A stretch of DNA of 34,107 bases from Clostridia bacterium (GCA_017414505.1 JAFQLQ010000046.1:1-34107); one strand, 5' to 3'; shown: positions 23,819-31,921, numbered from the stretch's first letter. Translations and numbers: made by a program. Notes: generated from the sequence alone by a model not told the origin.

Positions 23819-25819
23819 TTGGATTTAAGAAATAGAATTTTTACTGAAGAGGACAGACCTCAGTTCCCAAAAAGAGCAGTTATTACCGCAGGTATGCCCT
23901 ATGGTAACAAAACCCTGCATTTCGGTCACGTTGGCGGAGTTTTTGTTCATGCGGATGCTTTTGCAAGATTTTTGAGAGACAGAATCGGTAAGGACAATGT
24001 TATTTTTGTTTCCGGAACTGACTGCTACGGTTCTCCCATTGCAGAAAGCTACAGAAGTCTTTGCGAAAAAGGTGAATTTGAGGGTACTATTGAGGAATTT
24101 GTTGAAAAAAATCACAAAAGCCAGAAAGAAACTCTTGAAAAATATAATATAAGCCTTAATCTTTTTGCTGCATCCGGTCTTGGAAATTCCAAAGATTTTC
24201 ACGCAGAATATACAAAGGAATTTATAGAAAAACTGTACGAAAACGGTCAGCTTGAAAAAATAACAACCTCGCAGTTTTTTGATGCGAAAGCAGGCGTTTT
24301 CTTAAACGGCAGACAGGTTGTGGGAAGATGCCCCGTTGAAAACTGTAATTCCGATAAAGGCTATGCAGATGAATGTTCACTTGGTCATCAGTATATGCCC
24401 GAGGATTTAATAAATCCCAAAAGTACACTTACAGGCGAAACTCCCGAAATGCGTGACGTTGTAAACTGGTACTTCAAATTGCCCGATTTCAACGAACTTC
24501 TGAAAAAATATACAGACGAGCTTTCCCAAAAAGAAAATGTAAGACCGCTTGTTTATAATACCATAAAAGAATTTCTTGTTCCGCCCATAATTTACGTAAA
24601 AAATGAATTTATGGAGGATTACGAAAAAGTTAAAGGCGAAATGCCCGAGCACGTTTTGAATCCTGCGGCAAACAAAACCTCTTTCTCTCTTGAGTTCAAA
24701 AATCTTGACGACAGAGATAAAGCAAAACACGTTCTTAACCACGCAGGCATCCGTTTCAGAACAGGTAAAGCTCTTGTGCCCTTCCGTTTAACCGGTAACA
24801 TAGAATGGGGCGTTCCTTCTCCTGTTATGGAGGGTGAAGAGGGCTTAACCGTATGGGTATGGCCGGAATCCTTGTGGGCACCTATTTCCTTTACAAAAAC
24901 TTATCTTGCATCTTTAGATAAGGATAAAGACGAATGGAAAAAATGGTGGTGTTCAAAGGACAGCGAGATTTTTCAGTTTATTGGCCAGGATAATATTTAT
25001 TTCTACGGTATTGCAGAAATGGGTATGTTTATGGCGCTTCAGGGCAAGGGCGATTACAATACCAGCCCCGAAGAAGGTCAGATGACCTTGCCTACGCTTG
25101 TTGCAAATAATCACATTCTGTTTTTAGATAAAAAAGCAAGCTCTTCGGGAGCAGTTAAGCCTCCTATGGCGGACGAGCTTCTTGATTACTACACACCCGA
25201 ACAGTTAAGAGTTCATTTTCTTGGTCTTGGTCTTGGCTTAAGAAGTGTAAGCTTTATGCCCAAGCCATTTAATCCAAAAGCTCAGGAAAACGAGCCCGAT
25301 CCCGTTGTTAAAGAGGGTAATCTGCTTGCCAACGTGCTTAACAGACTTGTTCGTTCCTGCTTCTACACCGCACAGAAATATACCAACGGAAAAATGCCCG
25401 TTAAGGAAATTTCAAAAGAGGTTATTGACGAAGCCAAACAAACAATCTATAAGTACGAACAGCTTATGTACCGTCACGAATTTCATAATGTTATGAACGT
25501 AATGGATACCTACATCAGAAATGCAAATAAATACTGGTCAAAATATATTTCCGAAGCAGATAAAACCGAAAATGCTGAGCTGAGATTACAGACTCTTGCA
25601 GACTGCTTCCACATGGTAAGAGTTGCTACTGTTCTTATGCATCCCTTTGCTCCTACCGGAACCGAAATGGTGCTTGATTATCTTGTTTTTGACGAAAGCT
25701 ACTTTGACTGGAACAGAATTTTTGATACAAACTATGATTTCTTTAAAGGTGATGAGCATCAGCTTAAATTCTTAGAGCAGAGAGTTGATTTCTTTACCCG
25801 TCACGAATCGCAGTATTAA
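23819..25819 (+). CDS. MetRS-like class I aminoacyl-tRNA synthetase paralog with altered motifs
   Basis: A 666-residue protein with MetRS architecture: Rossmann entry with H34-F-G-H37 (HIGH motif), TDCYGSP (67-73), a zinc knuckle (C171, C176, C186, H190; MetRS normally has four Cys), INPKSTLTGETPEMR, EWGVPSP (329-335) and an anticodon-binding helical domain (about 470-640). Several active-site positions differ from MetRS. KMSKS reads KASSS (439-443), WLDAPIGY reads VWVWPESLWAP, and HFIGKDI-x-FH...WP reads QFIGQDNIYFYGIAEM. The usual methionine pocket is therefore not conserved. The start is TTG 23819, placed 8 nt after AGAGG; an upstream TTG at 23795 has no site. It lies 11 nt before GluRS. 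It may charge methionine in an unusual way, use another substrate, or have a non-charging role. Confidence 0.72.
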   Translation: MDLRNRIFTEEDRPQFPKRAVITAGMPYGNKTLHFGHVGGVFVHADAFARFLRDRIGKDNVIFVSGTDCYGSPIAESYRSLCEKGEFEGTIEEFVEKNHKSQKETLEKYNISLNLFAASGLGNSKDFHAEYTKEFIEKLYENGQLEKITTSQFFDAKAGVFLNGRQVVGRCPVENCNSDKGYADECSLGHQYMPEDLINPKSTLTGETPEMRDVVNWYFKLPDFNELLKKYTDELSQKENVRPLVYNTIKEFLVPPIIYVKNEFMEDYEKVKGEMPEHVLNPAANKTSFSLEFKNLDDRDKAKHVLNHAGIRFRTGKALVPFRLTGNIEWGVPSPVMEGEEGLTVWVWPESLWAPISFTKTYLASLDKDKDEWKKWWCSKDSEIFQFIGQDNIYFYGIAEMGMFMALQGKGDYNTSPEEGQMTLPTLVANNHILFLDKKASSSGAVKPPMADELLDYYTPEQLRVHFLGLGLGLRSVSFMPKPFNPKAQENEPDPVVKEGNLLANVLNRLVRSCFYTAQKYTNGKMPVKEISKEVIDEAKQTIYKYEQLMYRHEFHNVMNVMDTYIRNANKYWSKYISEADKTENAELRLQTLADCFHMVRVATVLMHPFAPTGTEMVLDYLVFDESYFDWNRIFDTNYDFFKGDEHQLKFLEQRVDFFTRHESQY

Positions 25820-25830
25820 GGAGAATATTT

Positions 25831-27468
25831 ATGGATTACAATAAACTTGCCAACCTGCTGTTTCCGGATGTTACCGAAACAGTAGAAGATTTAGAAAAAA
25901 AGTTTCCCAAGCGTGAGCTTCCCGAGGGAGCTAATATAACAAGAATTGGCCCCAGTCCTACGGGATTTGTGCACCTTGGAAACCTTTACAACGCAATTAT
26001 TGGCGAAAGACTTGCTCATCAGAGCAACGGAACATTTTATTTAAGAATTGAAGATACCGATAACAAAAGAGAAGTTGAAGGTGCGGTTAACACTATTATA
26101 ACCTCAATGGATTATTTCGGTATACACTTTGACGAGGGTGCTACTGCCGATGGCGACAACGGTGCTTACGGTCCTTACCGTCAGAGACAGAGAAAAGACA
26201 TCTATCACGTTGTTGCTAAAAAGCTTGTTGAAATGGGCTTTGCATATCCCTGCTTCTGCTCAGAAGATGAGCTTAACACAATGCGTGAAAAACAGATAGC
26301 AGATAAAGTTGATTACGGATATTACGGCGAATGGGCAAAATGCAGAAATCTTGATTTCGAAACTGTTAAATCAAGAATAGAAGCAGGTGAGCCGTATGTT
26401 TTAAGATTCCGTTCTCAGGGTGACAGTAAAAATTATATAAATGTATTTGACGGCATTAGAGGCGACCTGAGAGTTCAGGAAAATTATCAGGATTTTGTAC
26501 TTTTAAAATCTGATGGAATTCCTACTTACCATTTTGCTCATGCAGTTGACGACCATCTTATGCAGACAACTCACGTTGTAAGAGGGGAGGAGTGGCTTGC
26601 AACACTTCCCATTCACGCACAGTTGTTTGACACATTAGGTTTTAAACGCCCTGTTTACTGCCATACTGCAACTCTTATGAAAATGGACGGCGAATCCAAA
26701 AGAAAGCTTTCAAAAAGACACGATCCCGAGCTTGCACTTGCATACTACCGTGAAGAGGGTTATATCCCAAAAGCAGTATGGGAATATCTTCTTACCGTTC
26801 TTAACTCCAATTTCGAGGAATGGAGAATAGCAAATCCGGATGCTCCTATTTCAGAATTTCAGTTTACATTAAAGAAAATGAGCAGCTCCGGTGCACTTTT
26901 TGATCTTGCAAAATTCAATGATATAAGCAAGGATGTTTTAAGCAAGCTTCCTGCTGATGAAATTTATGAAGGCTTAACCGAATGGGCTAAAGAATACGAT
27001 GAAGAATTCTATAACCTTTTAACCAAGGATAAAGAATACACTCTAAAAGCACTATCTGTTGGCAGAGGTATTCCGAAGCCGAGAAAGGATTTGGTTTCCT
27101 TTAAACAGGCTAAGGATTTCTTAAGCTTCTACTATAACGAAACCTTCAAGGTAGAGGATGAATATCCCGAAAGAGTAGATGCCGAAACAAGAAAAATTCT
27201 TATTGAAAAATATGTTGAAACTCTTGATTTTAACGATGATCAGGAAACATGGTTCGGCAAAATGCGTGATATAGGCGAAAGCTTAGGCTATGCAGGAAAG
27301 CCAAAGGATTTCAAAAAGAATCCTGAAGCTTATAAAGGAAGCATAGTTGATATCAGCGGTGTTCTTCGTGTTGCAATAACCGGCAGACAGAATGCTCCCG
27401 ATTTGTGGGAGGTTTCTCAGATTTTAGGCAAAGAAACCGTACTTAACAGATTAAATAATATGAAATAA
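25831..27468 (+). CDS. gltX: Glutamyl-tRNA synthetase (clostridial long form)
   Basis: A 545-residue class I synthetase that charges tRNA-Glu (and in many Firmicutes tRNA-Gln). The HIGH motif is H48-L-G-N in RIGPSPTGFVHLGN, followed by LRIEDTD (71-77). KMSKS reads KLSKR (292-296). The GluRS-specific cysteine pair C141-F-C143 with C171 suggests a zinc site. It is about 50-70 residues longer than the common GluRS form, in line with the divergent clostridial branch. The ATG has an AAGGAG site, and the gene is 11 nt downstream of the MetRS-like gene under the same promoter. A terminator closes the operon. Confidence 0.93.
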   Translation: MDYNKLANLLFPDVTETVEDLEKKFPKRELPEGANITRIGPSPTGFVHLGNLYNAIIGERLAHQSNGTFYLRIEDTDNKREVEGAVNTIITSMDYFGIHFDEGATADGDNGAYGPYRQRQRKDIYHVVAKKLVEMGFAYPCFCSEDELNTMREKQIADKVDYGYYGEWAKCRNLDFETVKSRIEAGEPYVLRFRSQGDSKNYINVFDGIRGDLRVQENYQDFVLLKSDGIPTYHFAHAVDDHLMQTTHVVRGEEWLATLPIHAQLFDTLGFKRPVYCHTATLMKMDGESKRKLSKRHDPELALAYYREEGYIPKAVWEYLLTVLNSNFEEWRIANPDAPISEFQFTLKKMSSSGALFDLAKFNDISKDVLSKLPADEIYEGLTEWAKEYDEEFYNLLTKDKEYTLKALSVGRGIPKPRKDLVSFKQAKDFLSFYYNETFKVEDEYPERVDAETRKILIEKYVETLDFNDDQETWFGKMRDIGESLGYAGKPKDFKKNPEAYKGSIVDISGVLRVAITGRQNAPDLWEVSQILGKETVLNRLNNMK

Positions 27469-27470
27469 CG

Positions 27471-27503
27471 AAAATGCACAACTTTAAGAGTTGTGCATTT
27501 TTT
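27471..27503 (+). terminator. Terminator of the synthetase operon
   Basis: A perfect 13-bp stem (27471-27483 with 27489-27501) around a 5-nt loop, with T6 at the 3' end. It starts 2 nt after the GluRS stop. Confidence 0.9.
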
Positions 27504-27532
27504 GTAAAAGTTATTAAAATATTAACTTTTAC
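27504..27532. repeat. 10-bp inverted repeat upstream of the YdcF-like gene
   Basis: GTAAAAGTTA (27504-27513) and TAACTTTTAC (27523-27532) are perfect inverted arms around 9 AT-only bases. It lies 10 bp upstream of the -35 box at 27543. It may be an operator, or a weak extra hairpin after the terminator. Confidence 0.4.
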
Positions 27533-27542
27533 AAAAAAACTC

Positions 27543-27571
27543 TTGCATATATCATATTTATATGTTATAAT
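27543..27571 (+). promoter_or_regulatory. Promoter of the YdcF-like operon
   Basis: TTGCAT at 27543-27548, a 17-nt spacer and a consensus TATAAT at 27566-27571, with TG one base before the -10 box (extended -10). Confidence 0.7.
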
Positions 27572-27603
27572 GTATTTAAATTAGTGTCAGGAAAGATAAA
27601 CTC

Positions 27604-28341
27604 GTGAAAATATTAGTAATAGCAGGAATAATTTTTATAGTCTACGGTTTGATACTAAGTGTAATATCAAATTTGAATTTAGGTGTTATACTTACAATAA
27701 TGATAGGTGTGCTGTCTTTAATATACGGCATTTTTTCCGAAAAAATTAATGAAATAACTTCAAGCGGTTTTTTAAAATACTTAAAATTTTTTGTAATAAT
27801 TTTATTTTGTACAGAGCTTATCCTTGTAGGCTTTATATCTATTTACGGACAAAGCGATAATATTTCATATAAAGAGGATGCTGTAATTGTTTTAGGTGCA
27901 GGAATACGTGGTGACCGGGTTACTCTTCCATTGAAAATGAGACTTGATAAAGCCATCGAATATCATCATAAGAATCCGGATGCACTAATTGTTGTAACAG
28001 GTGGTCAGGGATTTCAGGAAACCGTAACCGAAGCTTATGCAATGGAAAAATACCTGATTGAAAAAGGTGTTGATAAAAACGTTATCGTTAAGGAAGAAAA
28101 AGCTACATCCACAAATGAAAATATGAGGTTTTCAAAAAATATACTTGACAGGAAGCTTAAAGGAAATTATGAGATTGTTGTAATTACAAATAATTTCCAT
28201 ATTTACAGAGGAGTATCCATTGCAAAAAAAGAGGGATTTAAAAATGTTTTTCATATGCACGCAGGATTACAGTGGTACAACTTAATCCCATGTTACATAA
28301 GAGAAAGCCTTGCTGTATTGAAAATGTGGTTTTTAGGTTAA
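27604..28341 (+). CDS. YdcF/SanA-family membrane protein (DUF218)
   Basis: A 245-residue protein with three N-terminal membrane helices (about 1-22, 27-45 and 60-82) and a C-terminal DUF218 domain (about 90-240). The domain shows DAVIVLGAGIRGDRVTLPLKMRLDKA, LIVVTGGQG, EEKATSTNENMRFS and VVITNNFHIYRG. This family includes YdcF, SanA and ElyC of E. coli, linked to envelope integrity; the molecular activity is unsettled. The start is GTG at 27604 with an AGGAAAG site. The next gene follows after 16 nt, so they are likely co-transcribed. Confidence 0.87.
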   Translation: MKILVIAGIIFIVYGLILSVISNLNLGVILTIMIGVLSLIYGIFSEKINEITSSGFLKYLKFFVIILFCTELILVGFISIYGQSDNISYKEDAVIVLGAGIRGDRVTLPLKMRLDKAIEYHHKNPDALIVVTGGQGFQETVTEAYAMEKYLIEKGVDKNVIVKEEKATSTNENMRFSKNILDRKLKGNYEIVVITNNFHIYRGVSIAKKEGFKNVFHMHAGLQWYNLIPCYIRESLAVLKMWFLG

Positions 28342-28357
28342 ATTTAAGGAGGGAATA

Positions 28358-28837
28358 ATGATGAGAAAAGATGTTCTTGCTAAAGCAAGCAGCACTGCGC
28401 AGGTGAGATTACTGACTTTAAAATTACTGTCAGACGGTAAAGTGCACAAAAGAAAAGAAATTGTTTCTTATTTACTTAAAATGTCCGAAGAATATGGATT
28501 AAAACATTTCAGTCAGGGATGTATAGCAGGCGGAATTCAGCAGGCGGTTACATATCCGGGATGCGAAAAGGTAGATGCCGCAACATATCAGATGAAATCT
28601 CCCATAACAGATCCCGAATTTATATATATAAACGGTGGAGAAACAGGCTTTCAGGCTCCGGAAGAAAATACCGCTTCAAAAACAGTTAAGATATTTGAAA
28701 ATTTTTCAGAACAGCTTATATCTGTTTCGAGAACAATTGATTTTGTATCGGCAGATGAAAATCAGCTGGAACAGCTAAAGATTTTAAGAGAATGCATTCA
28801 GAAAATTGATGAATGGAAAAGTTTTTTTCAGCAATAG
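28358..28837 (+). CDS. Unknown 159-residue protein with a possible winged-helix N-terminus
   Basis: I do not recognise this family. Residues about 15-85 (QVRLLTLKLLSDGKVHKRKE, then IVSYLLKM) look like a winged-helix domain of the type found in small DNA-binding or phage-like proteins. The C-terminal part (about 110-159) is helical and possibly coiled. There is no signal peptide or membrane helix. A perfect AAGGAGGG site (28345-28352) precedes ATG 28358; ATG 28361 is an equal alternative. It sits between the YdcF-like gene (16 nt upstream) and a 23-residue peptide whose ribosome site overlaps its stop codon. Confidence 0.6.
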   Translation: MMRKDVLAKASSTAQVRLLTLKLLSDGKVHKRKEIVSYLLKMSEEYGLKHFSQGCIAGGIQQAVTYPGCEKVDAATYQMKSPITDPEFIYINGGETGFQAPEENTASKTVKIFENFSEQLISVSRTIDFVSADENQLEQLKILRECIQKIDEWKSFFQQ

Positions 28838-28849
28838 GAGGATTTTGTT

Positions 28850-28921
28850 ATGGAATATATTTGTGCAGTAATTCTGGTTCTGATTTTTGCAACCGGTTAT
28901 ATTGTAAGTGTAAAAAAATAA
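28850..28921 (+). CDS. 23-residue single-helix membrane peptide
   Basis: ATG to TAA encodes 23 residues. About 17 consecutive residues (from ICAVILVLIFATGY on) form one hydrophobic helix, ending in a short V-K-K tail. It has a strong AGGAGG site (28836-28841) that overlaps the stop codon of the upstream gene. The ORF closes 32 nt before a terminator, so it is inside the YdcF-like transcript. It could be a small regulatory membrane protein or a type I toxin-like peptide. The short length makes a chance ORF possible, but the ribosome site and position argue for translation. Confidence 0.5.
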   Translation: MEYICAVILVLIFATGYIVSVKK

Positions 28922-28953
28922 TGCTCATTGTGAGACGTATTCACAAGAACAGA

Positions 28954-28982
28954 AAAGGTCGTAGCATTTTGTTACGACCTTT
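28954..28982. terminator. Terminator after the small peptide gene
   Basis: A GC-containing 7-bp stem (28957-28963 with 28973-28979), extended by A3/T3, with a 9-nt loop. The A-run on the left and T-run on the right let it act on both strands, so it may also end the Xre gene that converges from the right. Confidence 0.7.
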
Positions 28983-29049
28983 AATCATTATAAAAACAAT
29001 CTTTTCCCATCTTATTTCATTTGTGTCAATGTATTCACATATTTTATCC

Positions 29050-29292
29050 TTATTTAATTTCTTGTTCTAAATTATCAAAATCTTCAGTTGAGAAAAATTC
29101 TCCTAAAGTTATTTCCAATCCATCACAAAATTTCTTGATTGTCCTTATAGAAATATCTCTGCGGGATTTATCCATCATGCTATAAGCTGTTGACGGTGTT
29201 ACACCTGATATGTTTGCAAGTTCGTTTATTCGCATATTTCTTTCAACACAAAGTTCATTAAACCTTTTTACAATTACATCTTTAACATCCAT
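29050..29292 (-). CDS. Small Xre-family (Cro/C1-type) DNA-binding protein
   Basis: An 80-residue protein that is essentially one helix-turn-helix domain. Residues about 5-65 follow the Xre pattern: RFNELCVERNMRINELANIS, GVTPSTAYSMM and then ISIRTIKKFCDGLEITLGEFF. It ends in an acidic tail. The ATG at 29292 is chosen because GAGGTG lies 7-9 nt upstream; an in-frame ATG at 29307 overlaps that site. It is divergent from a secreted stalk-domain protein, with a set of repeated half-sites between them, so it most likely controls that gene and itself. Confidence 0.88.
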   Translation of the reverse strand: MDVKDVIVKRFNELCVERNMRINELANISGVTPSTAYSMMDKSRRDISIRTIKKFCDGLEITLGEFFSTEDFDNLEQEIK

Positions 29293-29324
29293 TTTAAAAC
29301 ACCTCATAAAGATATTTTAAAATA

Positions 29325-29356
29325 TTTTACGTTTTTGCGTATACGCACTTGCGTAA
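29325..29356. promoter_or_regulatory. Operator array between the Xre gene and the stalk-domain gene
   Basis: A perfect 12-bp palindrome TGCGTATACGCA (29336-29347) is flanked by TTTTACG (29325-29331) and TTGCGTAA (29349-29356). That gives four half-sites of the type TGCGTA in alternating orientation. The right-hand one overlaps the -35 box of the stalk gene's promoter. It is the likely binding region of the adjacent Xre protein. Confidence 0.65.
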
Positions 29357-29377
29357 TTTACATATATATGTTATACT
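29349..29377 (+). promoter_or_regulatory. Promoter of the stalk-domain gene
   Basis: TTGCGT at 29349-29354, a 17-nt spacer and TATACT at 29372-29377, with TGT just before it (extended -10). The -35 box lies within the operator array, which suggests repression by occlusion. A GGAGG site (29411-29415) precedes the ATG at 29425. Confidence 0.65.
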
Positions 29378-29424
29378 TATTATGTGAATAGTATTCATAA
29401 AATAAAATTTGGAGGTAAAACAAA

Positions 29425-30147
29425 ATGAAGAAAAGATTACAAGGATTAGTCGCAGGAGTTCTGATTGGTACAATACTGACAAGCGGAGCGGTGTTTGCAA
29501 AGACAGGTACAGATATCATTGAAGCGCTTTATAACAACATAAAAATTTATGTTGACGGTGTTAAAATCGAACCAAAAGATGCTACAGGGAACGTAGTTGA
29601 GCCATTTATCTACAATGGAACAACATATTTGCCCGTTCGTGCGGTAGGGGAAGCAATAGGAAAAACTGTAACGTGGGATGGTGCGGCGCATAGTGTGTAT
29701 CTTGGAGACAAACCGGGAGATATACAATATATGATGGATATATGCCCTGCATTTCAATTTAATAGTACATACTATGAAGAATGCACAACTCAAAATGGTA
29801 AATATTTTGAAATGGGCGGAAAAAAGTATTCTAATGGTTTTTATGCTACGGCGATAACTGATGCAAACGGAAATGCTGGAAATTCCGCTTTTTATAACTT
29901 AGACGGCAAATATAAAACTTTAACATTTATGGCAGGCGCAGTAGATAACCAATTGTCACGTGATTCCGAATTTCGTATATATGCGGATGATAAATTAATA
30001 AAAACTGTTGAAATAAAAATAGGAAACTTACCCCAAAAATATACTTTAAATATAGATAATGCACTACAACTTAAAATAGAAATGTGTGCAAGTGTTAATT
30101 GGGCAAGTGTCGGAGAGATTGGAATGGCTGATATTATTTTAAATTAA
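29425..30147 (+). CDS. Secreted stalk-domain protein with an NPCBM-like C-terminal domain
   Basis: A 240-residue exported protein. Residues 1-25 are a signal peptide ending at VFA. Residues about 40-95 are a copper-amine-oxidase N-terminal-like stalk domain (FIYNGTTYLPVRAVGEAIGKTVTWD). Residues about 115-240 resemble the NPCBM/NEW2 carbohydrate-binding module: MGGKKYSNGFYATAI, a tyrosine/leucine strand with LTFMAGAVD, EFRIYADDKLI and a final sheet. NPCBM domains usually sit on glycosidases; here the module is alone with a stalk, so the protein probably binds a surface or extracellular glycan. No anchor motif is visible. It is divergent from an Xre regulator, with operator half-sites over its promoter. 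Confidence 0.78.
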   Translation: MKKRLQGLVAGVLIGTILTSGAVFAKTGTDIIEALYNNIKIYVDGVKIEPKDATGNVVEPFIYNGTTYLPVRAVGEAIGKTVTWDGAAHSVYLGDKPGDIQYMMDICPAFQFNSTYYEECTTQNGKYFEMGGKKYSNGFYATAITDANGNAGNSAFYNLDGKYKTLTFMAGAVDNQLSRDSEFRIYADDKLIKTVEIKIGNLPQKYTLNIDNALQLKIEMCASVNWASVGEIGMADIILN

Positions 30148-30209
30148 ACATTTAGCAGTTACTTTAATAAGTAGGAAAAACAAATGATTTAGGATAATTC
30201 CAAAACAAT

Positions 30210-30247
30210 CTGAAAGGCTGAACGAAATTAATCGTTCAGCCTTTCAG
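30210..30247. terminator. Long perfect hairpin between converging genes
   Basis: A perfect 16-bp stem (30210-30225 with 30232-30247) with a 6-nt loop. Neither side has a clean U-run, so it may act as a poor or bidirectional terminator for the stalk gene and the MATE gene. Confidence 0.6.
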
Positions 30248-30290
30248 TATTACTTTCCTAAATAATACATCCTATACGAGCATTATTTTT

Positions 30291-31649
30291 TTATCTTAAT
30301 TCAGTTTTCTTCCATCTTCCCGAAATATAATATACAAGTCCGATAAAGAACGGTGTAAAGCCTGCAAGGGCATCCCCTAACCAGAAGCCGTAATGCTTCA
30401 TATCAAGCGTTAGCCCGAAAAGAACGGCAAGACCTATACGCATTATAATTCCGTCCAGTATAGCGGTTACAAAATTTATTTTGTAATTTCCACTGCCGTT
30501 TAAAAGCGCATTCATGATGGCTCGCATTGCACTTCCGAAAAACAGCAGAACAGCGATGGGAATATATCTTCCCGAAATTTCAAGAACTGACGAATCTTTT
30601 GTAAAAATTCCGAAAATCTGCGTTGGAAAAATGCATATAATTGCAGAACAGATTACTGCAACGGTTAAAGTGATTTTTGCAAGACACAATAAAGTTTGTT
30701 TAACCCGTTTAAATTCTTTAGCGGCTAAATTCTGTCCTACTACTGTGGAACCCGCCGTATTCATAGCAGCAGAAATGAGATTTGAAATGCTTGAAATTTT
30801 GTTTGCTATTCCTGCAAATGCCGAAACCGCAACGCCGTAGGAATTTATCCACGAATTTACAAATAATTTTGAAATCTGAATAGATGCTGTTTTTATCGCC
30901 ATAGGAACACCAAGCTTAACAAGACTTGAAAGCATTTCGGTATTCCATACGAAAAAATCTCTTACTTTTATATTAAGGCTGAATTCTTCCCGGTTCTTTA
31001 TAAGGAAAAAAGTACACGCAACAAAGCTTACTGCCTGACTTATAACAGTTGCAAGTGCCGCACCGCCCGGCCCCATATTAAGATAAACAACAAAAATTAT
31101 ATCCAGCACCAGATTAAGCACAGCGGCAATACTTATAAAAACAAAGGGATGCTTTGAATCGCCCATTCCCCGAAGTATTGCACTTACAACATTATACCCG
31201 TAGATAAAAATAAGACCTGCCATACAAACGGCAGAATAACTTACCGCCCCGGTATACGATTCAGAGGGCGTATTCATAAGCCTTAAAATACCATCCTGAA
31301 ACAAAAAAGCAACAGAACTGATAACTATCGCACACAATACAAGAAAAGAGCTCATAGTGCCGACAAAACGTGCTATTTTATCTTTTTTACCGGCACCTAT
31401 GTACTGTGCAATAATAACCTGACCGGCATTTGAAAAACCCATTGCTATAAATGTAAGAAAATTGGAAACATCTCCCCCTACAGAAACTGCCGAAATACCT
31501 ATTTTTCCAAGCTTGTTTCCCACAACAACCATATCCACCATATTGTAGACCACCTGAAGCAAATTGGACAGAAAAAGCGGCAAGGCAAAGGTGACAAGCT
31601 GTCTGCCAATGTTTCCTTTTGTAAAATCTTTTATTTGCGTATTAGTCAT
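30291..31649 (-). CDS. MATE family efflux transporter
   Basis: A 452-residue membrane protein with about 12 helices, the standard size of MATE exporters. It pumps cationic drugs or metabolites out of the cell, driven by Na+ or H+. The N-terminal signature is clear (ITFALPLFLSNLLQVVYNMVDMVVVG-type opening; then GISAVSVGG), and the two pseudo-symmetric halves are visible (PMAIKTASIQIS starts the second). The start is supported by GAAGGA upstream. It is monocistronic. No regulator is adjacent, and the substrate cannot be predicted. Confidence 0.93.
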   Translation of the reverse strand: MTNTQIKDFTKGNIGRQLVTFALPLFLSNLLQVVYNMVDMVVVGNKLGKIGISAVSVGGDVSNFLTFIAMGFSNAGQVIIAQYIGAGKKDKIARFVGTMSSFLVLCAIVISSVAFLFQDGILRLMNTPSESYTGAVSYSAVCMAGLIFIYGYNVVSAILRGMGDSKHPFVFISIAAVLNLVLDIIFVVYLNMGPGGAALATVISQAVSFVACTFFLIKNREEFSLNIKVRDFFVWNTEMLSSLVKLGVPMAIKTASIQISKLFVNSWINSYGVAVSAFAGIANKISSISNLISAAMNTAGSTVVGQNLAAKEFKRVKQTLLCLAKITLTVAVICSAIICIFPTQIFGIFTKDSSVLEISGRYIPIAVLLFFGSAMRAIMNALLNGSGNYKINFVTAILDGIIMRIGLAVLFGLTLDMKHYGFWLGDALAGFTPFFIGLVYYISGRWKKTELR

Positions 31650-31749
31650 TTTAATCCTTCTTTCGTTTTAAGTATATCACTTTTGCCTTTTATTTTCAAA
31701 TAATTTTTGCAATTAGTGTAGATTTTTCGGGAAATTTGTGATAGGAGTT

Positions 31750-31789
31750 ATACTGTAAAGGGTGAATCTCATAACACCTAATACAGTAT
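31750..31789. repeat. Hairpin-forming palindrome near the edge of the mobile segment
   Basis: ATACTGTA (31750-31757) pairs with TACAGTAT (31782-31789), and inside it GGTG (31761-31764) pairs with CACC (31775-31778). The gap 31650-31921 between the MATE and TnpV genes holds no ORF beyond a possible short remnant (GYIPKKEGGIKAAK) at about 31824-31865. The hairpin could be an element end, a terminator-like leader or a recombination site. Confidence 0.4.
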
Positions 31790-31921
31790 ATGGCTACGGC
31801 TCATTTGTGGTAGATTGAAAAGTGGTTATATACCAAAGAAAGAAGGTGGTATAAAAGCCGCTAAAAGTTTCTATTTATATAACTATTTTATATTTTGCCA
31901 CAAAAGGAGGTCGCAGACAAG

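Noticed and set aside
24407..24742. Antisense ORF inside the MetRS-like gene
   Set aside because: It is a shadow of the coding strand with Phe/Lys/Ile-rich composition and no start signals.
31800..31894. Possible gene remnant (GYIPKKEGGIKAAK) before TnpV
   Set aside because: No start codon with a ribosome site and a stop soon after; noted with the hairpin feature but not called a gene.
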